Positions 1-9,046 of a stretch of DNA of 40,505 nt are shown here, in pieces. The DNA lies in contig CANQOV010000007.1 of the NCBI GenBank assembly GCA_947625575.1, positions 1 to 40,505 of the forward strand. The letters are read 5' to 3'. The stretch comes from an uncultured Bacilli bacterium (GTDB lineage Bacteria; Bacillota_I; Bacilli_A; RF39; UBA660). The notes beneath the pieces were generated by a model, which worked only from the letters and a program-made list of their open reading frames with translations, did not search any database and was not told the origin of the DNA. Both the position numbers and the translations under genes were made by a program. How positions within the stretch are numbered: position 1 is the first letter of the stretch; the number at the start of each line of letters is the position of its first letter.

Positions 1-45
1 ATGTGGAGCCAGCCAGTAATATGCCCTTATAGGGCTACATAAAAA

Positions 46-75
46 CCACTAGTTGAACTAGTGGATTTTTATTTT
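46..75 (+). terminator. Hairpin followed by T-rich tract (CCACTAGTT-G-AACTAGTGG-ATTTTTATTTT)
   Basis: Near-perfect inverted repeat at 46-64 followed by T-rich sequence, upstream of carD-like ORF. Terminator or attenuator. Confidence 0.6.
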
Positions 76-89
76 GTTATGGAGGTATT

Positions 90-590
90 ATGTATAAAGT
101 TAATGATTATGTAGTTTATAAAAAAGATGTCTGTTTGGTAAAAGAAATAAAAAGTAATAGAATAAATGATAGTTATTATTATGTTTTGATTCCTATTGAT
201 GATGATTCTCTTAAAATTAAAGTGCCAGTTGATAATAAAATGGGTTTTATTAGAGATATTATTAGTAAGAAAGAAACAGAAAAGTTAATAGAAAAGATTC
301 CTTTTATTGATCCTTTAGCAAATATTGAAGATAAATATATTGAAAAAACATATAAAGATTTAATTTATAATGGAAAACAAGAAGATTTAGTTAAAATAAT
401 TAAGACTGCATATTTAAGAAATAAGGATAGGGAAAGTGCTAATAGAAAGTTAAGTGATAAAGATATTCACTATTTTGAACAAGCAGAAAGATATTTGTAT
501 AATGAAATAGCAATTTCATTGGGAGTAAGTTTTGAAAAAGCAAAGGAATATATTGTTGATAAAGTATCCAAATTAGTAAGCAATAAGTGA
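90..590 (+). CDS. CarD/CdnL-TRCF family RNA polymerase-binding transcription regulator
   Basis: ORF with N-terminal MYKVNDYVVYKKDVCLVKEI...YYVLIPIDDDSLKIKVPVDN typical of the CarD RID domain; upstream GGAGGT RBS. Confidence 0.8.
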   Translation: MYKVNDYVVYKKDVCLVKEIKSNRINDSYYYVLIPIDDDSLKIKVPVDNKMGFIRDIISKKETEKLIEKIPFIDPLANIEDKYIEKTYKDLIYNGKQEDLVKIIKTAYLRNKDRESANRKLSDKDIHYFEQAERYLYNEIAISLGVSFEKAKEYIVDKVSKLVSNK

Positions 591-696
591 TTTGTTTTTA
601 TTAATAATTGATTACTTTGTTTTTTGTTGATAAAATAATTATTGAAAGTATTAACATAGTTAATAGGTTATGGAACATAATAATAATTGAGGTTAT

Positions 697-1185
697 ATGG
701 AGATAATTGAATATGATTTAAAATATTTAGATGATGTTAGAGCATTATTAACAGAACTTGAAGAATATATTGTATCTATAGATATTGATAAGTTAGATGT
801 TGTTCACAAAGATTATTATGAAAAAATGGCTTTGGTGGATTTGGAAAAAATTAATAAAAGTAATGGCAAATGTTTTTTGGCTTTAGAAAAAGATAAAGTT
901 GTTGGGTTAGTTATGGGGTGTATACCTTTGTATGATGAATTTGATTATTTGGATTATAAGTGTCCTAGACGTGGTGTTGTAAATGAATTAGTAGTTACAG
1001 AAAAAGCAAGAAGAAGTTGTGTGGGATTAAAACTTTTAAAGGCAATGGAAAATTATTTTATTAACAATGGTTGTGAATATGTGATTGTTGATGTTTTTGC
1101 TTATAATGATAAAGCAATTAATTTTTATAATAAGTGCGGATATCATACTAGGATGTATACAAATATAAAAAAGTTAGGTAGGTAA
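697..1185 (+). CDS. GNAT family N-acetyltransferase
   Basis: Motifs VNELVVTEKARRSCVGLKLLKAMENYF and VDVFAYNDKAINFYNKCGY (acetyl-CoA loop and C-terminal GNAT motif). Confidence 0.85.
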   Translation: MEIIEYDLKYLDDVRALLTELEEYIVSIDIDKLDVVHKDYYEKMALVDLEKINKSNGKCFLALEKDKVVGLVMGCIPLYDEFDYLDYKCPRRGVVNELVVTEKARRSCVGLKLLKAMENYFINNGCEYVIVDVFAYNDKAINFYNKCGYHTRMYTNIKKLGR

Positions 1186-1187
1186 TT

Positions 1188-1439
1188 ATGAGAGAGTTAA
1201 AAATAAATGGAGTATATAAGCATTTTAAAGGAGATTATTATTTGGTAGTAGATGTAGCAATTAATTCTGAAACTTTGGAAAAATATGTTATCTATAGAAG
1301 TTTATATGGCAATGGTAGTCTTTGGATTAGGCCTATGGATATGTTTTTGGAAAAGGTTGATAAAGTTAAATATCCTAATGCTGTTCAAGAATATAGATTT
1401 GAATTACAAAATATAGATAGTGTTTCTAATAATAATTAA
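1188..1439 (+). CDS. DUF1653 family protein
   Basis: Short ORF with YKHFKGDYYLVVDVA...YVIYRSLYGNGSLWIRPMDMFLEKV, typical of DUF1653. Confidence 0.75.
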   Translation: MRELKINGVYKHFKGDYYLVVDVAINSETLEKYVIYRSLYGNGSLWIRPMDMFLEKVDKVKYPNAVQEYRFELQNIDSVSNNN

Positions 1440-1498
1440 ATTATATTGATTGCTATTATCTTTGGTTTTTTGTATAATATAGATAATTGGAGGAGCTT

Positions 1499-2588
1499 AT
1501 GGATAATAATTTAGTTAATTTGTATAGTACTCAACTTGATAGATTAAATACTTTATGGAGGTTACTTTGAAATTGATAAAAAATCAGAAGAGCTTTCTTT
1601 ACTAGAAGAAGAAACCCATAAAGAAGATTTTTGGAACGATGTTGATAAAGCTAATAATATTTTTAAAAAAATATCTTCATTAAAAGATTTAGTTAGTGAA
1701 TTAAAAGATTTAAAAAATAAAATTACATCTAATATTGAAATATTAAATGATTTAGTTGCTGATCAAGAAATTATTGATCTTTTAACTGAAGAGATTAATA
1801 CTATTACTAAAAAAATAGATAGTTTAGAAATAAAAACTTTGTTTAATAATAAATATGATAGTGGTAATTGTATTGTTGATATTCATAGTGGTGCTGGTGG
1901 AGAAGATGCTTGTGATTGGGCTTTAATGCTTTTTCGTATGTATACGAGATTTTTTGATAAAAAAGGTTATAAATATGATGTTATTGATTATTTAGATGGT
2001 GACGGTGCAGGAATTAAAAGAGCTTCAATTATGGTATATGGAGAATATGCTTATGGATATTTAAAAGGAGAAAGTGGTGTTCATCGTTTAGTTAGATTAT
2101 CGCCTTTTGATTCTAATAACAAAAGACATACTTCCTTCGCTTCTATTTCAGTTAGTCCTATTTTGGATGATGTTAGTGATGTTGTAATACGTGATGAAGA
2201 TATAAAAATAGATGTTTATAGATCAAGTGGTGCTGGTGGACAATCAGTTAACACTGCCGATAGTGCTGTTAGAATCACATATTTGCCTTCAAAAATTGTT
2301 GTGACATGTCAAAATGAGAGAAGTCAGTTACAAAATAAAGAAAAGGCAATGGAAATTTTGAAAAGTAAATTAAAGATGATTGAGATAGAAAAACAAGAAG
2401 AAGAATTAAATAAAATAAAGGGTGTCAGTAAAAATATTGAATTTGGATCACAGATTAGAAGTTATGTATTACATCCTTACTCAATGGTTAAAGATCATCG
2501 AACTAATGTGGAAGAGAGTAATGTCAACAAAGTTTTAGATGGGGATTTGGATTTGTTTATAGAATCTTATCTTAGGATGGTGAAATAA
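1499..2588 (+). CDS. prfB: Peptide chain release factor 2, expressed by programmed +1 frameshift at CTT TGA (1565-1570)
   Basis: ATG at 1499 opens MDNNLVNLYSTQLDRLNTLWRLL then TGA at 1568; +1 frame continues EIDKKSEELSLLEEETHKEDFWND... into the 1839..2588 ORF. GGAGG at 1557-1561 three nt before CTT TGA. GAGGQSVN (GGQ) and SPF motifs present. Confidence 0.96.
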
Positions 2589-3451
2589 TGGATCAAGTTA
2601 GAATTTTAAAAGAAGTTATGAAAAAACATCGTTTTACTAGATATTCACAGTTGCTTTTGGGACTATTTATTTCTGCTCTTGCTTTTAATTTGTTTTTATT
2701 GCCTTTTGATATCGTTAGTGGAGGGGTAAATGGTATTAGTATAATTATTACTAATTTTGTAAGAATAAATCCTGCTTCGTTTATTATGGTTGCGTCTATT
2801 GTTTTATTAATTATTAGTTATTTTGTACTTGGTTGGGAAGCTACTAAAAATTCAATTTTAGGATCAATATTGTTTCCTTTATTTGTACAGTTAACTTCTT
2901 ATATTGCTGGGTTTATTCATTTTTCTACGAATGATATATTGCTTATTTCTATAATTGGGGGAGTTATGTATGGATTTGGAGCAGGACTTGTATATAAGGC
3001 AGGTTTTACAACCGGAGGAACAGATATTATTATTCAGATACTTAAAAAATATGCAAAAATTTCTTTTGGAAATGCAATTCTTGCTATTGATGGAAGTATT
3101 GTTTTAGCAGGTGCTTTTGTCTTTGGATTTACTAGAGCTATGTATGGTATTGTTGTTTTGTATTTAGTAAGTTTATTAACTGATAAAGTTGTTATGGGAA
3201 TATCTAATTCTAAAGCTTTCTATATTATTACTAATAAATATGATTTAATTTCAGATTTTATTATTGAAGAACTTGGACATAGTGTTACAGTTATAGATGC
3301 AGTTGGTGCTTATTCTAATACTAAAAATAAAGTTTTATTTACAGTTATTCCAACAAGAGAGTATTTTAAATTGAAAGAGGGCATTGAACTTATCGATAGT
3401 GGGGCATTTTTTACAGTTGTTGATGCTTATGAAGTAATGGGTGGAGAATAA
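2588..3451 (+). CDS. YitT family membrane protein (first of tandem pair)
   Basis: Multi-TM N-terminal region with GGVNGISIIITN and YKAGFTTGGTDIIIQIL, C-terminal DUF2179-like domain. Confidence 0.85.
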   Translation: MDQVRILKEVMKKHRFTRYSQLLLGLFISALAFNLFLLPFDIVSGGVNGISIIITNFVRINPASFIMVASIVLLIISYFVLGWEATKNSILGSILFPLFVQLTSYIAGFIHFSTNDILLISIIGGVMYGFGAGLVYKAGFTTGGTDIIIQILKKYAKISFGNAILAIDGSIVLAGAFVFGFTRAMYGIVVLYLVSLLTDKVVMGISNSKAFYIITNKYDLISDFIIEELGHSVTVIDAVGAYSNTKNKVLFTVIPTREYFKLKEGIELIDSGAFFTVVDAYEVMGGE

Positions 3452-4317
3452 TGAAAAAGTTACTTTTTTCTAAAACTTTTAAAGATTATGCTATTTATAC
3501 TTTTGCACTTTTTTTATCAAGTTGTTTTTATAATTTGTTTCTTAGAAGTTTAAATATTGTTACTGGTGGAGTAAATGGAATTGCTATTATTTTAGAAAAT
3601 GTTACTAAGGTAGATAATTATGTTTTACAATTTGTTTTAAACTTTTTGTTTTTATTATTAAGTTTTACTTTTATGAAAAAACAGGGAGTTATAGGTGTTT
3701 TATATTTAACGATAGTTTATCCATTGTTTGTTTATCTTACAGGAATACTTACTACAATTTTAGTTATTAGTAAAGAAGAAATGCTCTTATATTCTTTTTT
3801 GGCAGGAATAGGTGTTGGTGTTTCTAATGGACTTATCTATAAATCTGGTTTTACAACTGGAGGAGTTGGGGTGTTAGCTTTTCTTTTGGCTAAAAAGATG
3901 AAAGCAAGTGTCAGTTTGATAAATGCAATTTTAAATGCAGTTATTGTGTTTGCTTCAGTTTTTGTTTTTGGATTTGAAGAGATGTTTTATGCTTTAATAG
4001 TTATTTATGTTAGTAAAGTAGTTAGTGATAAATTATTTTTAGGTATTTCGAATAATAAAGTTTTTTATGTTATGAGTTCTAAGTATGAAGATATATTAAA
4101 TTTATTGTTAGATATTGGTCATGATGCTACTATTTATGATGTTAAAGATAAAAATAAGAAAATTAAATCAAAGATGATTATGTGTGTTGTACCTACTAAA
4201 GAATATTTTGTTGTTAAACAGTTTATAGAAGATATGGATCCTAATGCATTTGTGTTTATTTCTGATAATTATGAAGTTTCGTATCAAGATGTTTCGATAA
4301 ATTTTAATAAAGATTAA
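3451..4317 (+). CDS. YitT family membrane protein (second of tandem pair)
   Basis: GGVNGIAIILEN, YKSGFTTGGVGVLAFLL, DUF2179-like C-terminus; paralogous to the preceding ORF. Confidence 0.85.
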   Translation: MKKLLFSKTFKDYAIYTFALFLSSCFYNLFLRSLNIVTGGVNGIAIILENVTKVDNYVLQFVLNFLFLLLSFTFMKKQGVIGVLYLTIVYPLFVYLTGILTTILVISKEEMLLYSFLAGIGVGVSNGLIYKSGFTTGGVGVLAFLLAKKMKASVSLINAILNAVIVFASVFVFGFEEMFYALIVIYVSKVVSDKLFLGISNNKVFYVMSSKYEDILNLLLDIGHDATIYDVKDKNKKIKSKMIMCVVPTKEYFVVKQFIEDMDPNAFVFISDNYEVSYQDVSINFNKD

Positions 4318-4345
4318 ATTTTTGTAGAATTTTAATCTTTTTTTT
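4311..4345 (+). terminator. Rho-independent terminator after tandem yitT genes
   Basis: GATTAAAtttttgtagaaTTTTAATC followed by TTTTTTTT. Confidence 0.7.
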
Positions 4346-4367
4346 GCTATACTCTTAATAGAAGGAT

Positions 4368-5006
4368 ATGACGGTTATGAAATTTATTAAAAATAATTAT
4401 TTATTTATTATAATGGCGGTTGTTATTTTTAATGTTATTGCTATTGGTATATCTTTGGCTTATTTTACTAATAGAACAGAAGAAAAGTTAAATGTGTTTA
4501 CTGTTGGTAATGTTAATATTAATGTTAGAGAAGATAATTTTGATAAAGAAAGTGCTAAAACAGTTACTCCTAATGAAGAGATAGATAAAGATCCTTATGT
4601 AGTTAATGTTGGGAGTAATAGTGCTTATGTGTTTATGATGATTGAGGTACCAAGAAAAAATGTTATTATAGTAGATACGGATAATGTTACATTAAAAAAA
4701 CGTAGTTATGTTGATTTGTTTACTTATAATGTTAATTCTTCTTGGCAGTTGATATCTAGTGATGTTAGTGATGAAAGTAGTATATATGTTTATGCTTATA
4801 TGAAAGGTGTTTTACAACCTGATGATAGAACAGATGCTATTTTTGATAAAGTTAAATTTGCTAATGTGTTAGAAGGGGAGATTTCTTCTAATGACAGTTT
4901 TAATGTTGTTGTAAGTGGGTATGCTGTTCAAAGTGATTCTTTGGAAGTTAAAGGAAGCACAGATTTAGAAAAAATGACTTATATATATACTAATTATTTA
5001 AAGTAG
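4368..5006 (+). CDS. Secreted TasA/camelysin-like protein with SipW-type signal peptide
   Basis: Hydrophobic stretch ending ISLAYFTNRTEEKLNVFTVGNVNINV, matching the [LY]AYFT...N.FT.GN pattern of SipW-dependent TasA/CalY proteins. Confidence 0.7.
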   Translation: MTVMKFIKNNYLFIIMAVVIFNVIAIGISLAYFTNRTEEKLNVFTVGNVNINVREDNFDKESAKTVTPNEEIDKDPYVVNVGSNSAYVFMMIEVPRKNVIIVDTDNVTLKKRSYVDLFTYNVNSSWQLISSDVSDESSIYVYAYMKGVLQPDDRTDAIFDKVKFANVLEGEISSNDSFNVVVSGYAVQSDSLEVKGSTDLEKMTYIYTNYLK

Positions 5007-5537
5007 GTGATTTTAGTGCGTAAGTTTAAAGTTAATTCTTATTATTTAAAGTTAGTATCTTTTGCTTTAGGGATTGTGGCAGTTGCTATTTTATCTTTTA
5101 GTGCTACATATGCATATTTGACCAGTAAAGATGTAGTTAATAATAACTTTGGGGTTGGAGAAAATACTGTTGAAATTGAAGAAGAGTTTGAGCCTCCTCA
5201 TAAAGTTACTCCGGGTGCTACTATTAAAAAAAGACCAAGTATTAAAAATACTGGTAATGAAGATGTCTATGTTAGAGTGAGAATTCTGTTTTCTGATGAT
5301 AAAGTAAAAGAAATAATTGATGATTTGGAAATTAATTCTAGTTTTGTCTTAAATGACGGTTGGTATTATTATAACAAAGTGTTAAAAACAAATAGTTCTA
5401 CACCTGATATATTTCAAGATATCAAAGTTAAATCTAATATAAGTCAAGAGGCTATATTTGATTTTGACGTTATTATATATGCTGAATCTGTTAATAGCTC
5501 TAAATATAGTAGTTATCAAGATGCATTTGGTTTATAG
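5007..5537 (+). CDS. Secreted TasA-like protein with SipW-type signal peptide
   Basis: SATYAYLTSKDVVNNNFGVGENTVEIEEEFEPPHKVTPGATIKKRPSIKNTGNEDVYVRVRI. Confidence 0.65.
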   Translation: MILVRKFKVNSYYLKLVSFALGIVAVAILSFSATYAYLTSKDVVNNNFGVGENTVEIEEEFEPPHKVTPGATIKKRPSIKNTGNEDVYVRVRILFSDDKVKEIIDDLEINSSFVLNDGWYYYNKVLKTNSSTPDIFQDIKVKSNISQEAIFDFDVIIYAESVNSSKYSSYQDAFGL

Positions 5538-5545
5538 GAGGCGTT

Positions 5546-6256
5546 ATGAAGAAGAAAAAGGTTTTGTATGTTGTTTTAGCTTTATTACTTATTGCTTCTA
5601 TATCTATCATGTTTGCAGTCAGTTATGCATTTTTTACTTCTAATGATAGAGTGGATAATACATTTGTTATGGGTGAAGTAAAAATAAGCTTAGATGAGCC
5701 TAGTTGGGATTTGGAAGATAAGGGTAGAGATTTAATCCCTGGTACTTGTTTAAATAAAGACCCTTATATTACTGAATTAGAGGGAGAGTCTTATGCTAGA
5801 ATTATTGTTCAATTTATAGATAGCGATACTAAAGAACTTATTACTGATAAAGAAAGATTAAATGCTATTAGATCTGTTATTTATTATGATAAATCTTATG
5901 ATGTTAATAGAGATTTAGTTACAACTAATTTAATTGAAGGATCATCATATTCTAATAATACTTTAAAAGAAATGGTTAATGATACTTTAATTATTCCATT
6001 TTATAATTATGAAATGTTTATTTTAGATGAAAGTCGTAGTCATGACGGTTATTTTGTTTTTAATTGTCAGGATAAACTTAATAAAGGAGATCGGGCTGTT
6101 TTATTTACAAATATAGTTATTCCTACAGATTATGTTAATAGTGATGTGGATCTTTTAGGAAAATTTGAGATTAAAATCTTTGCAGAAGCTATTCAAACTT
6201 TTGGATTTGTTAATAGAGATGCTGCCTTCCTTGAATTAGATAAGGGGGTTAAGTAA
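5546..6256 (+). CDS. Secreted TasA-like protein with SipW-type signal peptide
   Basis: VSYAFFTSNDRVDNTFVMGEVKISLDEP after an N-terminal TM; same layout as neighbours. Confidence 0.65.
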   Translation: MKKKKVLYVVLALLLIASISIMFAVSYAFFTSNDRVDNTFVMGEVKISLDEPSWDLEDKGRDLIPGTCLNKDPYITELEGESYARIIVQFIDSDTKELITDKERLNAIRSVIYYDKSYDVNRDLVTTNLIEGSSYSNNTLKEMVNDTLIIPFYNYEMFILDESRSHDGYFVFNCQDKLNKGDRAVLFTNIVIPTDYVNSDVDLLGKFEIKIFAEAIQTFGFVNRDAAFLELDKGVK

Positions 6257-8940
6257 TGAAAAAATTAAAATTAAAACAAGGGTTTGTTTGGTTTGGTTTT
6301 GCATTAATTATTTTTGCATTTGTATTTGGAGTTAGTTATGCTCTTATTGAAGTTGCTAATAGTACAATCAGTAATATTAATACTAAAAGTTTAAAAGTTA
6401 GTATTGTTGAAGATTATGAAGAGCCAGAAGAAGTTTTACCTAGTAGTATAATTACTAAAGTAGTTGATGCTAAAAATACTGGAGAAATTGAAGTTTTTGT
6501 TAGAGCTAAAGTTACTAAAGTATGGGGAGATAAAGATGATTCGGGATCTATAGTGGTTGATCCAAGTTTGGAAACTGATAATATCGTTGTTTACTATAAC
6601 AATACTTATTGGGTTGATGGAAAAGATGGTTATTTTTATTACAAAGGTATTTTAAAACCAAATCAAATTACAAAAGAGCCATTACTTACTGATTTTTCTA
6701 TTGCTTCTTCAACTGATAATAGATATCAAGGTAAAGCTGCAGATATAATTGTAGAATTAGAAGCTATTCAAACTACTGGTGGTGCAGTTGGTGATTTATG
6801 GGGAAAGACTTATGAATTTTTAGAAGTAGAAGAGCCTAAAACTAAAGATTATGGTAAGACTGTTGTAACATATTTATCACCTTCTAAACAGTTTGATATT
6901 AGAACTAATCCAATTGATTTATTTGTAAATTTTAAAGATTTAGAGCCCGGTGTTAGTAGAAGTCAAATTGTTACTTTAAAAAATGATTATAAAAGAGCAC
7001 AAGGTTTTGGGTTAAAAGCTGAAGTTACTAAACAAGATGAAAGTTATGATGAAGAACTTATTTATGATTTAATAGATAAATATGTTAATATTGAAATATA
7101 TGATGGAGATAGTCTTTTATATAATGGACCTATTTGGGGTAATTTAGATGATAACTCTAATAATATGAGAGATTATATTGATCTTGGTACTGTTCCTAGT
7201 AATAATTCTAAAGATTTATTGATAAAGTTATCTGTTAGTAAAGATATGGGTAATGAATATCAAAATTTGTTAGCTTATATTAAATGGACATTTAAAACTG
7301 TTTATACTGATCCTACACTTTTGGTACATCATTATTTATATGGTACTAGTTATAGATTAGCAAATGATGAACATCATAATGGAACATATGGTTGGACTTA
7401 TGAAACTACACCAAATGCTAAATTGTTAGAAAAATATGAACTTGTAGGTATGCCAGATAATGCTAGTGGTGTCTATGATGATGAAGAAATAGAAATTACT
7501 TATTATTATAGAATTATTGAGCCAGAATATGAAAAACCTTCAATTGTTAAAGACGGTACAGAATTTATTGCAGTTGATGATAGAAGTGAATTAGTTTATG
7601 TTGAAGGACAAGATGTTTTAGAAAAGTTTGCTATTAGTGAAAAGATTACTTATAGTATTACAATAAATGAATATAGGGGTAATGCAAAAATTACAATTAC
7701 TGATAAATTGCCTCAAAAGATAACTGGACAGTCTATTCTTGATGGTGGTGTTTATGATGAGAAGAGCAACACTATTACTTGGGTTGAAGATGTATTCGTA
7801 GATACTTATGCAAATAATGGTCCAATTACGTTAACTTTTGTTAAAAATGTTAAGTTGTATTATAAAAGATATGTTAGAAATATGACTGATATTGCTACTG
7901 GAGATATAAAATTTGATAATGGAAGCGATGTTCCAGAAGTTAATGATACACATACTACAGTAGTGGATATAGATTCATTGGTATTAGTACATCATTATTT
8001 AGAAAATACTACTACTAGTGTATTTGATGATGAATTGTTAAGAGGAATAGTGGGAGATCCATATGAAACTTTTGCAAAAGAATCTTATAAATATGAAGTT
8101 GTAGGAATACCAGATAATGCTAGTGGAGAATTTTTAGATGATGATATAGTGGTTATATACTATTATAGATTAAGAGAGCCTATAGAAGAAAATGAAGTTA
8201 GTAAAATTGGACTTGATGTGTTAAAACATTTTGATGATACTTTTGAATATACAGTAGCTTATAATTTAAAAATATCTCATTATAAAGGGTTGGTTACTAT
8301 CAAACTTGTTGATTATTTACCATATGCAATAGATTATGAGGCTTCTAATTTAGATGACGGTATTTATGATGATGAGAAAAAAACTATTACTTGGACATAT
8401 GAGATAGATGTTGATTCTCTTGAGGCAGATTATACTCAATATATACAAAAAAATATTATAGTTAAATTTTTAGATATTGATTATACAAAAGATATTGTCA
8501 ATAAAGTAAAAAGTACTTTAAAATATAATGATAAAGAAATAACAGATGATGATGAAGTTGTTACAGATATAGATTTAAATGCTAGAATTATAGTTAATCA
8601 TTATTATAAAGATACAACTAATAAATTAACAGATTCATTGGAATATAGTGTTAAAATTGGTGATAAATATAAAACAAGTTATTCTAAAGAAGTTGAAAAA
8701 AAAGGCTATAGATTAGTTAGTGTTGTAGGAATTGAAAAAGGTATTGCTGATAAAGAAGAAATAGTAGTAAATTACTATTATGAAAAAGTAGAAAATCCTT
8801 ATACGGGTGATCAAATTACTATGTATGTTGTTTCTTTTGTAATAGCGGTAGTTGTACTTATTGCAGTTTGTTTAACATTTACTTATCTTAATAAAGGAAC
8901 TTTATTAAATATTAAAAATAAACATAATAATATTAGATAA
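6256..8940 (+). CDS. Large cell-surface protein: SipW-like signal peptide, TasA-like N-terminus, three MucBP-like repeats, sortase-type NPYTG anchor with C-terminal TM
   Basis: VSYALIEVANSTISNINTKSLKVSIVEDYEEP; repeats LVHHYLYGTSY...ITYYYRI, LVHHYLENTTT...VIYYYRL, VNHYYKDTTNK...VVNYYYEK; C-terminus NPYTGDQITMYVVSFVIAVVVLIAVCLTFTYLNKG...NKHNN. Confidence 0.75.
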   Translation: MKKLKLKQGFVWFGFALIIFAFVFGVSYALIEVANSTISNINTKSLKVSIVEDYEEPEEVLPSSIITKVVDAKNTGEIEVFVRAKVTKVWGDKDDSGSIVVDPSLETDNIVVYYNNTYWVDGKDGYFYYKGILKPNQITKEPLLTDFSIASSTDNRYQGKAADIIVELEAIQTTGGAVGDLWGKTYEFLEVEEPKTKDYGKTVVTYLSPSKQFDIRTNPIDLFVNFKDLEPGVSRSQIVTLKNDYKRAQGFGLKAEVTKQDESYDEELIYDLIDKYVNIEIYDGDSLLYNGPIWGNLDDNSNNMRDYIDLGTVPSNNSKDLLIKLSVSKDMGNEYQNLLAYIKWTFKTVYTDPTLLVHHYLYGTSYRLANDEHHNGTYGWTYETTPNAKLLEKYELVGMPDNASGVYDDEEIEITYYYRIIEPEYEKPSIVKDGTEFIAVDDRSELVYVEGQDVLEKFAISEKITYSITINEYRGNAKITITDKLPQKITGQSILDGGVYDEKSNTITWVEDVFVDTYANNGPITLTFVKNVKLYYKRYVRNMTDIATGDIKFDNGSDVPEVNDTHTTVVDIDSLVLVHHYLENTTTSVFDDELLRGIVGDPYETFAKESYKYEVVGIPDNASGEFLDDDIVVIYYYRLREPIEENEVSKIGLDVLKHFDDTFEYTVAYNLKISHYKGLVTIKLVDYLPYAIDYEASNLDDGIYDDEKKTITWTYEIDVDSLEADYTQYIQKNIIVKFLDIDYTKDIVNKVKSTLKYNDKEITDDDEVVTDIDLNARIIVNHYYKDTTNKLTDSLEYSVKIGDKYKTSYSKEVEKKGYRLVSVVGIEKGIADKEEIVVNYYYEKVENPYTGDQITMYVVSFVIAVVVLIAVCLTFTYLNKGTLLNIKNKHNNIR

Positions 8941-8972
8941 TTAGTCAGGAGTTATCTTGACTTTTTATTTTG
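8941..8972 (+). terminator. Rho-independent terminator
   Basis: AGTCAggagttatctTGACT followed by TTTTTATTTT. Confidence 0.65.
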
Positions 8973-9046
8973 TGAAAATAATGTGAATTATGTAGAAATT
9001 TGTCTAGCGATATGATATAATTTTAATATATAATGAGGTGTTATGT

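Noticed and set aside
1565-1570. In-frame TGA in prfB as evidence of UGA=Trp recoding
   Set aside because: The frame changes at this site, many genes terminate at TGA and Trp is encoded by TGG; fits RF2 frameshifting.
2588-4317. Tandem yitT genes as something novel
   Set aside because: Adjacent paralogous YitT genes are common in Firmicutes.
5458-5643. Plus-strand ORF overlapping two TasA-like genes
   Set aside because: Out-of-frame overlap of two well-supported ORFs, no RBS, composition unlike a protein.
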